Shown piece after piece: positions 34,845 to 47,334 of a stretch of DNA of 64,000 nucleotides. The position numbers and the translations under genes were made by a program. Every line of letters begins with the position of its first letter. Position 1 is the first letter of the stretch. The DNA is from Muscardinus avellanarius (lineage: Eukaryota; Chordata; Mammalia; Rodentia; Gliridae): NCBI GenBank assembly GCA_963383645.1, contig OY726566.1, positions 93,246,029-93,310,028 of the forward strand, given 5' to 3'. A model generated the notes under the pieces. It saw nothing but the letters and a program-made list of their open reading frames with translations, was not told where the DNA came from and did not search any database.

Positions 34845-35215
34845 TCCATTTTTTTTTTTTAATTACTGGTGCATTGTAATTATACTTCTTCGAAGAGGTT
34901 CTGAGTGATAGGCGCATACATGCGCACGGCACTTGGTGCGCGGCCCTCCTGATCCCACCCCACTCCCTCCACCGCCCCGCACATTATTTTGAAGTTGGCA
35001 TTGATAACTTCATACATGAACATCGCATTATTTGAATTGTGTTCTTCTCCCACCCTCACCCGTTCCTCCTCCTTTATCTGAAGACCCTTTCCCTTCCCGG
35101 TTTATCTTTAGTTTCTACACAATGAATGAAAACACATGGCCTTTCACTTTCTGAGCCTGGCAAACTACTGAGTATTTTCATGATCCTATTACTTTGAAAT
35201 AATTTGCCTCTTCCT
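34845..35215 (-). mobile_element. L1 3' end, lineage-type, reverse strand
   Basis: It begins with a T run and TTACTGGTGCATTGTAATTA, then CCACCCCACTCCC-like text, then TTCATTCA-related ORF2-end text (CACATGGCCTTTCACTTTCT, GAGTATTTTCATGATC). This copy links the recurrent 3' tail to L1. Confidence 0.7.
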
Positions 35216-35550
35216 TTTTAAAGTACCAGAATTGCAAACTTTTTCTACAATCCTTTCCTAATGTTTGCAGAATGCCCTGAGGCTTCTTCTGGTTCCATGG
35301 GATTCCTTTTTCCAGGTACTGGCAAAATCATTAGACAAGGCTGGAGCTTCATGATGACTCTTCTAGCTCCACTTTCTTTGCTCTGTATCATTACATTTAA
35401 TAATGTTTCACCTAATTTTCAGTATTTGTGACAGGGTCCAGAGCCCAACCAACCGGAATGAGTTGGATCACGAAGCATTTCACACACTGGCTGTGTTGAA
35501 CCCTCTGGCAGCCCGTGCCATGTGGGAAGCCTGACTACTTTTTTTACCCC
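35216..35550. other. Unique sequence, no gene seen
   Basis: No coding evidence. Confidence 0.5.
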
Positions 35551-35808
35551 TAGGGATTATTTATTTATTTATTTATTTATTTGTTTTGTTTTGTGGTACT
35601 GGGGATGGAATCCAGAGGCTTTCTACCTCCGGGCTATACTCCCAGACTTTTTTTTATATTTTATTTGTTAACAGGGTCTCACTAAGTTGCTGAGAGCCTC
35701 ACTAAGTAGCTGAGACTGGCTTCGAACCCGTGCGACCCTCCTGTCTCATCCTCCCAAGCGCGGGGATTACAAGCGTGCGCCACCATGCCCGGCTTAGGGA
35801 TTATTTAT
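35551..35808 (-). mobile_element. Young B1-ID SINE with 14-bp target duplication
   Basis: TAGGGATTATTTAT occurs at 35551-35564 and 35795-35808. The body is reverse strand with a (TTTA)n/(TTTG)n tail, a CCTCCGGGCTATACTCCCAG tRNA-like part and a full-length B1 part with CACTAAGTTGCTGAGAGCC. Confidence 0.95.
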
Positions 35809-38800
35809 AATTTTGACTTCTTTCATGCCCATTTGTGTTTCTGAAGAGGGTGTCAGGGGAAATGGAGTGCCTGTTCAAAATGGTTTTCTTGATCTTCTTC
35901 TGTGTAAACCTCACTAATTCTTTCAGGCACCACCTTTTGTAGCTTGTTTTGCGTTAAAAGAGAAAAAAAAAAAAAATGGAGTCCACCTGAATACCAGGTT
36001 CTGGCTTTTTCCAAAGGATGCATGTCTGCCCTGGGAAGCTCGGGTGAGCTCCTCCCCACTATCTCTGTGGCTGCTCACAGGGGCCGGCCGGGCAGCGTAG
36101 CAAGAGGGCGAGTGAGGCTTGGCAAGAGCACACCTCAGTAAATATTTGGTCATTATTTGAATGGGCCTCTTAGTCCTCAGAAACAGTGATGAAAAATGAC
36201 TGAAGGGAGCCTATTTAATGTTAGATCACCACTTTGGGGAAAAATTAATTTTTGGTAAGCATTTCAGGATGATTTGGTTGCTCTCTGGGTTTCTATCCCT
36301 TGTAGGTACCCAAAACTATGCAAAGAAGACTTTATTAATACTCTGAACCAGGTTAAAATACTCCTATTTGGATATTTTCCCCATATCTATCAATTTGATA
36401 ATCTGACAGCCATAAATATGTTCCCTAGTTTAGAGATTTCCCTCACATGGCATGATTGGTGATTGTGTGTGGAATCATTATATGGAAACATTATTGGTGA
36501 CTTACGGCTTGTCTAAATACTGTATGTTTTTACTGGAGAACATTGGCTCTTGAATGTATTTCTGGCACTGCGAGGAAAAAGAAAAGTATATAAAATACAG
36601 CCAGAAGTTTATTTGTGCAATGGAGCTTTAAACTCAATTGTTCCTCCCACTGGTAACAACTTGAAATTGCTTCTCTCCTTCCGAGAAAGAAAATTGTCCC
36701 ATCTTAAGAACATCGAGACTTATTTTTAATCTTTAAACTGGTGGGGGTTTTATATAAAAAGAGCCAAAAGTCTACATGGTATTTTTTAGTTTGTGTATCA
36801 CATAGTGTCTAAATTACAAATCTTAATTAGTACTACTCAAGACTAAATAGAGTGGCTGTTTCAAGATCCCTAACTAAGTTAGTTATCCATTAGAATGAGA
36901 AGTGAATCTCACAGGAAGATTTGCACTAATAATCCAGGTGGAGTTCTCAAGCAATATGATAAGCCCAAACAGAGAGTAGTATTCTTATTATAATATACAG
37001 CCAGGAACATACTTGCTGTTAATTCACTGTTTGAAGGATTAAATCTAATCTCTAAAATTATGTTAGAAGACAAAATTTAAAGAGAAAGGAAAAATAGGAG
37101 ACATTCTTATTTTGTAAGTTATTTTATCTTATACTAGAGAGAAGCTATGCACTCAAGCTTATTAAATACAGCTTTCTTAGTATTGAGCTTGGTCAGTTGC
37201 ATTTGTAGAAGGGACATTTATTGTATGTCCTGCAAGAAAGAAGAAAGCTAGGAAGGGGACATTTTTTGATAATTTAATTGTTATAGCCATGCAAAGGTCT
37301 TGAAATATATCCAGTGTACTCCCCAGACAAGATAGAAGAAAGGCTGAAAGAAGTCTTATGTAACATTCCCTCCCTCCCCATTTCTCCCCAAAGAGGACAT
37401 TAGTGTTGTAGAATAAAAAGTCACTTTCTGTTCCTTCTCAGCATTGATGTCGGTGACTGACAGCATGTGTAGCGACTTAGTCTCATTAGGGTGTAGGCCA
37501 AGGAAGACATCATAGATAGGAAGATCAAAACTAGAACTGAAGCAAGAACTTTTTACTCAACTTGAATAAAGCTAGAGGAAAAGTATCGCATATCTTCAGA
37601 AAATTAAAAATCAAAACAAAATGAGAAAAAGTCAGTACTTCTAGTTTTTAGCACTTCAATCTAAAACTGAAAGTTTTAAATACTTTCAGAAAAAAACATG
37701 ATATATTAGTCTACAGAATTACTATATTATCAAAGAAAAGATTGTTCACTAATGGAATCAGGGTTTGGATCACTTATATTTTGAATTGGTTTTATAGCAT
37801 TAAACTGTGATTCAAAGATACAGATTATTCAATACATAGGATTTTTAAAATTACTCTGGACACTTATCTTACATCAGAATTGTACACAAGAACCACACCT
37901 TGTAACTCAGAAACTCTAGAAGGTTGATACTACTTGGTAGATTGATTATCTTTATTAGCTTAAAAAAACCTGCTTGATCTACTTTCCTAGGTATTCAGCT
38001 ATGATAGTTCTGATTTATATCCAATTGTCATTCTCCCTATGACATCCACAGTAACTATTCTCAGTATAATTGAAAAGCTACCAGCATAAGTACTTGTGAT
38101 ATAAAGATGTGGTTTTTTTAAAAAATTTACATGTGAAATGTTATGAATTGTGATTACTTTCACACATAGCCAGAAGTACAGTATCTTCTTACAGACAAGT
38201 GAGAGATGAGGGAGAGATTTATCCTTTAGATTACAGGAAAATAACTTGGAGGCTAAATCCTGATAAAAGGCAGGCATCTCTTTTGTTGTTGTTACTGTTC
38301 TTGTTCTTAGAGAAATATAAGCTATTTAATTTGTCTTTAACATAATCTCGAGATTATAGTACTTTATTTACTAAATGAAAAAATTGTTTAGAAAGAAAAC
38401 CAAACTTCAATTTGAGATAAGCCCTAAACAGAGGGAATGCAGCAAAGGGGGCTCCCAAGGATATCATAGAACGAAGAGGAAAGAGAGAGACGAGGTTGGG
38501 AAGGAGTGAGTAGCCATGGGCAAAAGAGGGCGCATGGTTCACGCCCTCTTGATTCTCCGTATATTGTGTGGGTATTATATTTTTGATTCTATGTTACTTC
38601 CAATTCACTTGGAACCCCCAGCTGTGACTTAGCTGTCGTGAGCTTTTTTTTGTCCTTAAAGACCAACTACCATGATTAAATAGCCTCTACATGTCTACCT
38701 ACCGTACACAACTGTAGAATTGTGCTTCAAAAGTAATTTTTGAAGGGCGTACTAGACTTCTCAGGACTATCTTTGCACTGTTTTGCATTGGCACACAAGC

Positions 38801-39579
38801 ACAGCAATATTTTTCTGTCTTTTAGTACTTTCAATTTTCTCTGGCAGGTTAAAACATGGTAAGTACCATCTCTAATCTTTCCTTTTTGCTTCAGCTCAGC
38901 AAACATCCCCTCATTCCTCGTAAACTTTCCAAAGCTCAGCAAATAACCTTTCGCCATGCAGCAGAATTTTCCTTTTGACAGATTAGAAAAAGTAAGCCTG
39001 ACTTTATAAGCTTTTTTCTGTCCTGTCACTTTCCAAATGGCTTCCTGTTTCTGAACTGCACGGCAGAATGTGACGTGAACAAAAGAACAATATTTGAGAA
39101 TGGTGTGCTATCTGTCCATCACTCTTTGTCTTTGTACTTGCATGATGTGAGAAGAGAGAGACCAGGACTGCAAGAATTCAAAGCTGGAGTTGAAGTTCTG
39201 TTAGTATAGGATGACTAGTTCTGTAAAAGTCTAAGTAGAATTAAGAAGATTCGTAGGGAAAGATAGCGATAGTCAGGGGCGAAGATAGGGGTAGTCATGG
39301 GGAGAAAAGAGATTCCTCCTCAATACCATCTGTTTTCCCCCTCCTTTGGGTCTCATCACATTGGACTGCTAATACAGAGAGTTTTTCCTTAATAAGAAAT
39401 CAAGTAGTACACTGAATGAATGATCCCTGTCCTTAAAGTGCTGGTTCTAGGCATTTGTGAATAGGTTTCCAAAAATCAATACTTCACGAAAGAGTATGTG
39501 TTAGGAGGAATTTAAAGAAGGTTCTTACATTCATTAGTATTCTGAGAGCTAGGAGTAAAGCTATTTAGCCCTGAAGGCA
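35809..39579. other. AT-rich unique sequence, 3.8 kb, no SINE or gene seen
   Basis: A small GC-rich patch with GGCCGGCC lies near 36083. Frames at 35853-36153 on both strands conflict with each other. The stretch 36274-36462 has an acceptor-like start but no good donor. Confidence 0.45.
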
Positions 39580-39740
39580 GAAATACCTTGGAGATTTAGA
39601 TTTTGGAGTCAAAGGGATCTAAGTTCCATCCCCATTTTGGTCACTGAACTTCACAAAGCCTCAGTTTCTTCCTCTGTAAAATAGCAATGACACCATCATT
39701 GGCTTGATGGGATAGTAGAGAATGCGTGGGGGAGATGAGT
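39580..39740 (+). mobile_element. MIR fragment, sense
   Basis: TTTTGGAGTCAAAGGGATCT, CCTCAGTTTCTTCCTCTGTA and AAATAGCAATGACACC follow MIR order. Confidence 0.75.
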
Positions 39741-40098
39741 CGATATACCTGATATACCTAAATTAGTCACAGTTGTACTGGAAACACTGTAAGGTCTCTC
39801 GAAGTAATATTTGTAGAGATGATTGTCAGTAAAACCACAAATAGTTAAATGGTTTAACATTTTGAGATGATTTGCAGGTTTTAGCTTTTAGGGGTTGTTA
39901 ATCATGGCTAGATGAAATGAAGGGAGGGGGATTGAAGGGAGTTGGGGAGGATATCTGCCCTTTTATCTCTCTTCTGAGCCCAACAAATTCCTTTCTTTTC
40001 TATTCCTCTTGCAGAGGGCTCATTCATAGTAAGGTGGGAGGATCTATTGCTACACCACAGTATTTGTAATATAGGACTTGGAGAGAAAGTACTCGCAT

Positions 40099-40285
40099 TT
40101 TGTGGTACTTAAGATGGAACCCAGAGATGTACTATCTCTGAGCTACCCCTCCCCCAGACCTATTTAATTTTTTAATTTTGCAATGGGATCTTGCTGAGTT
40201 GCTGAGGCTGGCTTTGAAACTGTGAGCCTCCTGTTTCTGCCTCCCAAGTACTGGGAATACAGACTTGCGCCAACACACCTGGCTG
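40099..40285 (-). mobile_element. B1-ID composite SINE, reverse strand
   Basis: TGTGGTACTTAAGATGGAAC, CTGAGCTACCCCTCCCCCAG, linker, TGCCTCCCAAGTACTGGGAA. Confidence 0.92.
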
Positions 40286-40779
40286 CATGTAAATTACTAA
40301 GGGCCACATTTGAAGCTTCAGTGACAAGGATATAATATGGGGGTGCTTCTTAATGATATATGGAATGTTACTCTTCTTCATCCTAGCAAAATAAATTAGC
40401 AGACTTGAATATTGGGAGAAATAAAAATGGATTTCATCTTGTAAAGTGTCAGAGCAGGTAATCAAAACAGGAGAATTATTTTTGAATTATGAAATGCTAA
40501 AAATATAACAGTAACCCCCTCAAATACAGAGAAAGCGCTAGTAAAATGATGCATAACCCTAGTTCAATAAAATAGCAATGCGAATAACATGGCAGCAGAA
40601 TACTGATGAAATTTTCCGTCTCAGACACCTTTGTGTTAAACAGATTAGTTTAAAGTGAGCACTATAGTGGGCCCTTACATAATTAAAAAAATGACAACCA
40701 CCTGGTTTAAAATGTTTCAGTCTTAATCAGAAAATATTTCCAAAACTAACAAAGTTGAACTAATTGAGTCAGGCGCACG
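40286..40779. other. Unique sequence, no gene seen
   Basis: No coding evidence. Confidence 0.5.
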
Positions 40780-40790
40780 CCTCTCTCTCT

Positions 40791-40846
<56 letters not shown>
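40780..40846. repeat. (CT)n microsatellite
   Basis: About 33 CT units with two early TTCT interruptions. Confidence 0.97.
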
Positions 40847-40849
<3 letters not shown>

Positions 40850-41879
40850 TTATGCCAGTAAGTGAGCACCAATTAGAATATTAAAAATAATATAGTATAG
40901 CTTTGTAGTGATTTCTTTAAAATTTTATATGCTTATATGATTTTTACTTTTAATGGCCAAGTTAATGATTAAGTCATGACTTGAATAAGAGCTCAGAAGA
41001 ACATTTCAGATAACAAAAGGCAGTGGGAGGGGGCTCATTCATCTAATTTAACACATGCTGTGAAACTGTAAAGACAAGCAGGGAGAAAGTCAGGAGCTGG
41101 AGGTATGATTTCCTGTCTTTTTGTTCTTAGTCTAGTGAAGTAAAATGACATTTCTTCCAAGAACTGAAGCTTGGTTATGAGAAAGGAAAGTTATCCTACA
41201 GGCCTGGTGATAGTTACTGATCCCTTCTGCTTTCTTATTAACTTAATTAAGTCCAGCAAATGAAAGTCCTGAGCGTCAGTTTCTTTCCACTTGTAATTAA
41301 TATTCAGCTCAAGAAGAAGCTGTCATTTACAGCTAGTATTAAGAAGATCCTAGAGTTTTGTTACTGAGCACAGAAAAATTAAATTTTGAAAAACAAAATT
41401 TCATTCCAGACTGTTTTTTTGGCATAGAAGTTACCCACCATAAGATACTCTATATTAGTTAATCTGTCCCAACTCTCTTGACAGACACTATTAAATTCTA
41501 GTGATACTGGTAATTTACTAAAGGGGATCATTATACTTTTAATGTAAATTGTCATTATGAACAGAATTGATCTTGTGTTTCCCAAGGGCAACAGTGGGAG
41601 GGGCTACTTCTATTTTTTTCTCAGGAGAGGTGCATTGTTATTGTATAAACTACTGTGGCTCCTGCTTCAGTTGAATATAGACTCAGTGTTAGAAGAAGTC
41701 AGGTTTTCTTGGTGCCTATTATAATGCTCTGTCCTGGTCTGGGTTTTTTGAAGGAATCAAGTCATGGATGTTATTAGTCACTTTGTATTGCTTTAAGGAA
41801 ACTGACACATGAAGAGAACCACACAGAATGGGCTATACTATGAACCTTCTATTGGACCTTTGACTTTTACAAGGCTTAG
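40847..41879. other. Unique sequence, no gene seen
   Basis: No coding evidence. Confidence 0.5.
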
Positions 41880-42290
41880 TTTGCTTGTTTATTTATTAGT
41901 TTATACAACAGTGATTTATTATACACCTATCATGTGCTAGACCCTGTATTTTCTAGTGGGAATAAAATAGGTGACTATCACTCCCAACCCTCGTGGTGCT
42001 TACAGACTAATGAGACAGATGAGCAATCATGAAGAAAGCACTTAAATGCCACAAAGAAGGGAGAATGTAGTTCAGTAAACTATCTCAGCCTCTGGGGGCC
42101 AGGGAAGTCCTGCTAAAGTGGGAAATGTCTCAGCTGAGAACTAGGAGATGACTAGTACTTAGGATGAAGGAAGAACTTTTCTAACAGATGGTGGAGCATG
42201 TGCAGAGGTCAGGGGAAAAGAAGAGTGAAAGGCAAGACCAGGAGTGGGAGTCGGAACACCACGTGCAACTGTGAGGGCTTTATGAGACTT
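41880..42290 (-). mobile_element. L2 fragment, reverse strand
   Basis: GATTTATTATACACCTATCA, CATGTGCTAGACCCTGTAT, then GGTGCTTACAGACTAATGAG and GTGGAGCATGTGCAGAGGTC follow the antisense L2 course for about 400 bp. Confidence 0.7.
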
Positions 42291-42452
42291 AAGATCCACC
42301 AGTTTCTGTCAACATCAGCATGGCTGTCCATTAGCCCTTGCTGTTTCTCTATGGTTTAAAAATGCGAACATCATTATGGGCCACATGACCTCTTTGCCAA
42401 TGTATTTGCAGAGCCTTTCAGAATCTCATTAGGTTAAAAATTACATCTTGCC

Positions 42453-42650
42453 AACCAGGTGTGGCGTTCCATTCTGTAATCCCAGTACTTGGGAGTCTGA
42501 GACAGGAAGATTTCAGATTCAAGTGCAACTTCAGCAGTATAACAAGACTGTCAGCAACCCAAGGAGACCCTGTTACAAAGACAAAACTAATGATGGCTGG
42601 GGTGAGCCTCAAGGGTAGATTGGGATTGATTCTGAGTAATATGCATGTGT
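42453..42650 (+). mobile_element. B1-ID composite SINE, diverged tail
   Basis: AACCAGGTGTGGCGTTCC head with TCCCAGTACTTGGGAGTCTG; the tRNA-like part (ATGGCTGGGGTGAGCCTCAA) is diverged. Confidence 0.85.
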
Positions 42651-42663
42651 ATGCACACACACA

Positions 42664-42664
<1 letters not shown>

Positions 42665-42759
<95 letters not shown>
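42665..42759. repeat. Compound (CT)n(CA)n microsatellite
   Basis: About 43 bp of CT followed by about 52 bp of AC, forming the tail of the SINE. Long Ser/Leu and Thr/His frames here are artefacts. Confidence 0.97.
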
Positions 42760-42760
<1 letters not shown>

Positions 42761-43839
42761 CTTCCCTGTACCCCAGGTAAGGAGGTTCAGACACTACTGA
42801 ATGTCCTTTTTATAACCATGTTAATATCTGCTCATATTGTCTTGTCCCCCTAAGGGACAAGGCATGACTGCTTCTAGCCCTTGGGGTGCTGTGCATCTAC
42901 ATACCATTCTAACCCAACTTTTAGGATGTCTTTGAGTTAGCTAACTCTGTGATTTGTACCCATCCTCTCCTACAGATTGATCATGACAATCAGTGAGGCA
43001 CAGTATTAAGTACAATAGACATTTCATATGAGAGAAGTATATGGATGAAAGTTGATATATAGACATCATGAGGGAGGTAGCAAACCTGATGTAGAAGAAA
43101 AGCTTGGGGAAGGAGTACCATTCTAGTAAAGATGGAGTGTTGAATGGCTCTGGGATGCATGGGATGTGGAGAGCCTCATTTACCAGGAGCATTGACTATA
43201 CGTTGATATTGTTACATAGAAAATAGAATATTTTTTTTGTTTAGTTTCGATTAAAACAAAGCTTCTTAGCTTGACCATCATTTATTTGGTGAGAAATCAT
43301 AGAAGTGTTTTTTAGGATTAAGATAAGTGGGAGAGAGGGCAATTTGTAGGGCCAGCTTTCTCAAAACAGTTCTGTGGTGTCCCCACTTAGGGGAAATGCC
43401 CTCAACTCATTAGCCACTGACTAGCTGGTGAACAGAGTTAGTGACTGTAAGATTTAATTCTGCAGTTTCTTGGTGGTGTGACTTTTGTTGTTTAATCTCA
43501 GTTTCTTCATCCTTCTACTGTGGGTAATGGTAGTCCCCGAGGGAGAAGTAGCCACCCTATATCAGTGTTGCTGGAGAATACATAAATACTCAGTTGTAGC
43601 CTACATAGTAATAGCTGTGTCCCAGTTTCACTCAATATGAGGATATGCATTCATTTCCTCATATATTCGCTAAGCAAATATGTTGTAAAGATGCTCTGAA
43701 GTCCTTGGTTTTAATTTTGACTCCTGGCCTTGTATTATTAGTGACTGGCCTTGTATTTTTAGTTGAAGCTCTATCCTACTCCCCACCCAAAGGAAATTCT
43801 TGTTTATTTTAGTTCCATTTTATATGTTTACAGTGTTTA
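42760..43839. other. Unique sequence, no gene seen
   Basis: No coding evidence. Confidence 0.5.
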
Positions 43840-43990
43840 TCAAAGTGTGTTCTAAGAATCACCTGCATCCAAACTAGCTTATTAAAAATATGTCCTTCTG
43901 TTGGACATAGCAAATCAGAACCTGTGCGCAAGCCCTAAGAAATCAGCCATTGAACTGGATTTTCGGTAGATTATCAGGTTTGTAACCTGT
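43840..43990 (+). mobile_element. MER5-like hAT-Charlie fragment
   Basis: GAATCACCTGCATCCAAACT, CTTATTAAAAATATGTCCTT and AAATCAGAACCTGTGCGC match the order of a common nonautonomous hAT family. Confidence 0.6.
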
Positions 43991-44910
43991 TAGAATCCTA
44001 CTGCCATACTGGTCTCTCATTTGGTGCTAAGATAAGGAAAATCTAACAGTCATTTTCCTCTTCTTTATATGTTGTCTACAACTCTGAATCCTGAAAACCC
44101 CTATTTGCTTCACTATGGTTGGAGAAACTGATTTCTTTATTAGCCTTCATTTACATGGATTGTCTCAGAGAAAAGTAAGACGACTGAACTCTCTTCCTCT
44201 CAAGATAAATTTTCTCTTACTAGCAAACATTTCTCTAAAACTCAAGAGGCAACCGCCAATCACTCTCAGCCACCAGCCTTCAGTATAATGCAGGTAATAA
44301 TGCACTTTCCCTTTCCCCATCCTAGGCTTTGTTATTGCCCTTGGGCCATATGTTCAGGATTCATAGCCTGAATATTAATGACAAGGTAAAAAAGCTGAAT
44401 TTTCTGCATGTGTTTTCATTAATTTTTTGCAGCCTTAAATTGATTGCTTCCCTTCCCCCAAAGCATACCCAGTATGACCCTGATCTAGTGTGGCTTAATC
44501 AATAGACTACAGAATGACTAATTTGTTTCTACTCATTTCATTACTGAGTATTTTCCTAGCAAAAGTGAGTAGAAGAAATGCCTGTCTGTGATCTAGGGTG
44601 AAGGGAAATATAATGCCACAGATAAACAGCTATCTGCCTGTGTTTGCTGCAATATTTTTTAAAAGAATAAAAGGAAAAAGAGAAAAGATAGTGCTGAAGA
44701 TCCCTACTCCTCTCCAATATAATTTCTGCCACATTGTGTAAATATTTAATAACAGTAGTGTAACTCTTTAATACATTTTATTGTTGTTTTGTAGTGATCT
44801 CCTTATCCAAAACAATATGGTTTCCATTGACTGGGCCTAGTAGAACTCTGGAGAAGTTAAAATCATCTACTTGAAAGTATACTAAACCTATGAGTACAGT
44901 GTAGGGTTTT
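43991..44910. other. Unique sequence, no gene seen
   Basis: No coding evidence. Confidence 0.5.
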
Positions 44911-45132
44911 CTTTTTCTTTTTCTTTTCTTTTTTTCCTTTTTTTTTTTTTTTTTTTTGGTAGTACTGGGGATGGAACCCTTCTACCTCTGTGCTACACTT
45001 CCAGGCCTATTTTATATTTTTATTTGGAAACAGAGTCTCCTAAGCCAGCACAGCTGGCTTCGAACCTGCGCAATCCCCCTGTCTCTGCCTCCCAAGTGTG
45101 GGGATTACAAGCGTGTGCCACCACGCCCAGCT
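44911..45132 (-). mobile_element. B1-ID SINE, palindrome subtype, reverse strand
   Basis: A pyrimidine-rich tail precedes GTACTGGGGATGGAACCC; the palindrome AAGCCAGC/GCTGGCTT is perfect with a 3-nt loop (45042-45060). The tail is followed on the other side by TTTA repeats. Confidence 0.93.
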
Positions 45133-45329
45133 CTTTATTTATTTATTTATTTTAATTCTTCTTTCCCATTGATTATTTTGTGGAGAAAACCCAATGCCCA
45201 TTTTATTTTGGGGGGATACATAATAAGTGCTTTATTAAAGTTAAGTGAATAGTATGATGAAAATGGTAGATGTGTGAGGATGCTGAGCTGCCACCTGCAG
45301 CAGCCCACCTTAGGTTGAAAATAGCGACT

Positions 45330-45600
45330 CGACATTGATCATTTATTAAGCACTTGACTTGTACCAACTACTTTTCATGTATTATTGTAACTTTCATTTT
45401 TTATCCTTTACTTTTGCGCTTCACATGTGTTGTGCTGTTTTAAATACACTTTTATAGGCACATCGTAATTTTACATCCGTAATGAAGTTCAAAGTGATAC
45501 AAACATATATACATGCAGAGCAAGATATGAGAAAGAAATAAAGTGGTCTGCTCCAGGTCATAGAAGACAGGACTGTGTGATGGGATTGAGACTTGAGTTT
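45330..45600 (-). mobile_element. Possible MIR/L2 relic, reverse strand
   Basis: ATTTATTAAGCACTTGACTT, TTTTCATGTATTATTGTAAC and GGTCTGCTCCAGGTCATAGA are suggestive, but the middle is highly diverged. Confidence 0.4.
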
Positions 45601-45821
45601 CCCTTTGCCTGACTTTAAGTTTCATGTGCTTGCTGGCAAACCAGCCTCAGCTTGCTCTAGGGACTCTCGCGATATCTGAAATAACAGAGAAAAGTGGCAT
45701 CTTCCCAGAGAAGTATAAGGAAAGGGAGCCCACTGGGCATGTGTGTTGCTCATAGATCTCTTGCCACATACTGGCATAGCGGCTAATTATCTGCGAGGTG
45801 AAGTGGACCATGAATACACCT

Positions 45822-46147
45822 TATCGTATTAGCCTTCCATTGCTGTAACAAAACACCTGAGATAATCAACTTAAGAATAGGACAGATTTATTTTGGCTCA
45901 CGGTGTTGGAGTTCACAGGCCACGGTGGGTCGTTTTTTGGCCAGTCACTTTTTTGGTGGGAGCGTGTAGTGTAGGAAGCCACTTGCTTCATGATGGCCAG
46001 GAAGCCATGAGGAGGAAGAAGAGAGACTGGAGACCCTCTCCAGGACCCTATTCAAGGGCATACCTGCCAATGGCCTATCTTGTTCGCAGTGGGCTCCACC
46101 TGTTAAAGGTCTCACCACCTCCCAGTAGCACCAAGGTAGAGACTAAG
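45822..46147 (-). mobile_element. ERVL-MaLR LTR, reverse strand, truncated
   Basis: CGTATTAGCCTTCCATTGCTG, AACAAAACACCTGAGATAAT, GATTTATTTTGGCTCACGGT and TCCCAGTAGCACCAAGGTAG follow the antisense MaLR LTR. It stops before the opposite LTR end at a T run. Confidence 0.75.
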
Positions 46148-46342
46148 TTTTTTTTTTTAAAATACCTGAGGACATTTCAGAACCAAATTATAGTAGTCAT
46201 TGAAAAATACAAAAGGAATTTTATACATTTTAGTAACTTTTCCAAAACCTGAGTTCTTGTGATATTCTGCCTTTTTCCTGTGGACAAAAATAGATATTTC
46301 GCATCCTCACCGAATATGGAAAGCTCATACAGAAATGGTAAA

Positions 46343-46585
46343 CTGCCACTTGTGGTGGTGCATACCTGTAAAAGTGCCTGTAAAGTGTGGTACTAGCTCC
46401 TGAGGAGGCTGGGGCAGGAAGGATCCAGAGTTTGAAGTCAATCTCTGCAACACAGAGAGACTGTCTCAAAGTAAACAAACAAAAACCCCCACAAAAAAAA
46501 ACTTTAAAAAAAGGTTACATCTTTTAGGCTGGGAATGCAGTTTATTGGTCTATCATGTGCAAGGTTTTGATTTTTAGCTTCAAAA
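46343..46585 (+). mobile_element. B1-ID composite SINE, diverged
   Basis: TTGTGGTGGTGCATACCTGT head, A-rich middle, then an ID-like part (AGGCTGGGAATGCAGTTTAT, ATCATGTGCAAGG). Confidence 0.75.
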
Positions 46586-46882
46586 CCTCAAAAACGTTTC
46601 TTTAATTTAATTAAGATATTTTCCTAGCTTATTATTAGTGGCTATATGTTTGTGAAATAAAATAATTTTGATGGTAGGGAGATCTAAATTCTAAAATAGA
46701 TCATCTCCAATTTCAATTTTCAAAACAAAACAAAATATACAGTTTAAAGTAAATACTGAGCTCTTTGTCCAGCAGGAGGCTGGTGTCCACCATGCATGAC
46801 ATACTTTAAAGATCATATCGTCCCACCACTTTCTGAAGTTCTTAGCTAGAGCTAGGAACTTTTATTTGAGAGTCACAATAAT
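46586..46882. other. Unique sequence, no gene seen
   Basis: No coding evidence. Confidence 0.5.
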
Positions 46883-47067
46883 AGCCAACTATTTTTTTTT
46901 TTTTTTTGGTGGTACTGGGGTTCCTAGAAGCCCTTCTACCTCCGGGCTACAGGGTCTCTTACAGCAGCGCGGCTGGCTTCGAACCTGCGCGATCCTCCTG
47001 TCTCCGCCTCCCAAGCGCGGGGATTACAAGTGTGCGCCACCACGCCCGGCACAAGCCAACTATTTTT
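46883..47067 (-). mobile_element. Young, internally deleted B1-ID SINE with 14-bp target duplication
   Basis: AGCCAACTATTTTT occurs at 46883-46896 and 47054-47067. The copy lacks the CTCCCAGACCT..TTTGGAAA segment present in its relatives, so GGGCTAC joins directly to AGGGTCTC. The CpG-rich end GCGCCACCACGCCCGGC is intact. Confidence 0.95.
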
Positions 47068-47084
47068 GTATGCTTAGTATTTGC

Positions 47085-47265
47085 CAAACTCTTCGTCATA
47101 TCTTTTATACATTATTTGTTCATTTTACCTTCACAACAACCCCATGGCAGGTAGTATTCATAACCACACATTCCAGGTGAGGAAACAGGCCCTGAAAAGG
47201 CTTTTGTAATTTGTCCAAGGTCATACAGCCAGTGCAAATCTTAGTATGTTTAAATTTCAGTTCTT
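47085..47265 (-). mobile_element. MIR fragment, reverse strand
   Basis: ACCTTCACAACAACCCCATG, CCAGGTGAGGAAACAGGCCC and CCAAGGTCATACAGCCAGTG are the conserved antisense MIR core. Confidence 0.85.
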
Positions 47266-47334
47266 AATCCCTCTGGTGTTCTGCATAGATGTAGTTTTTG
47301 AACCTTGAATACACATAGTTGGAAAGGAGGCCCT

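Noticed and set aside
36076..36120. CpG-island promoter at a GGCCGGCC patch
   Set aside because: The GC-rich patch is only tens of bases long with few CpGs and no adjoining first exon.
37439..37486. Acceptor-like CCTTCTCAG followed by a short open stretch
   Set aside because: No adequate donor and no recognisable peptide.
42418..42853. 112- and 130-codon frames on opposite strands
   Set aside because: Both run through a SINE and the compound CT/CA microsatellite.
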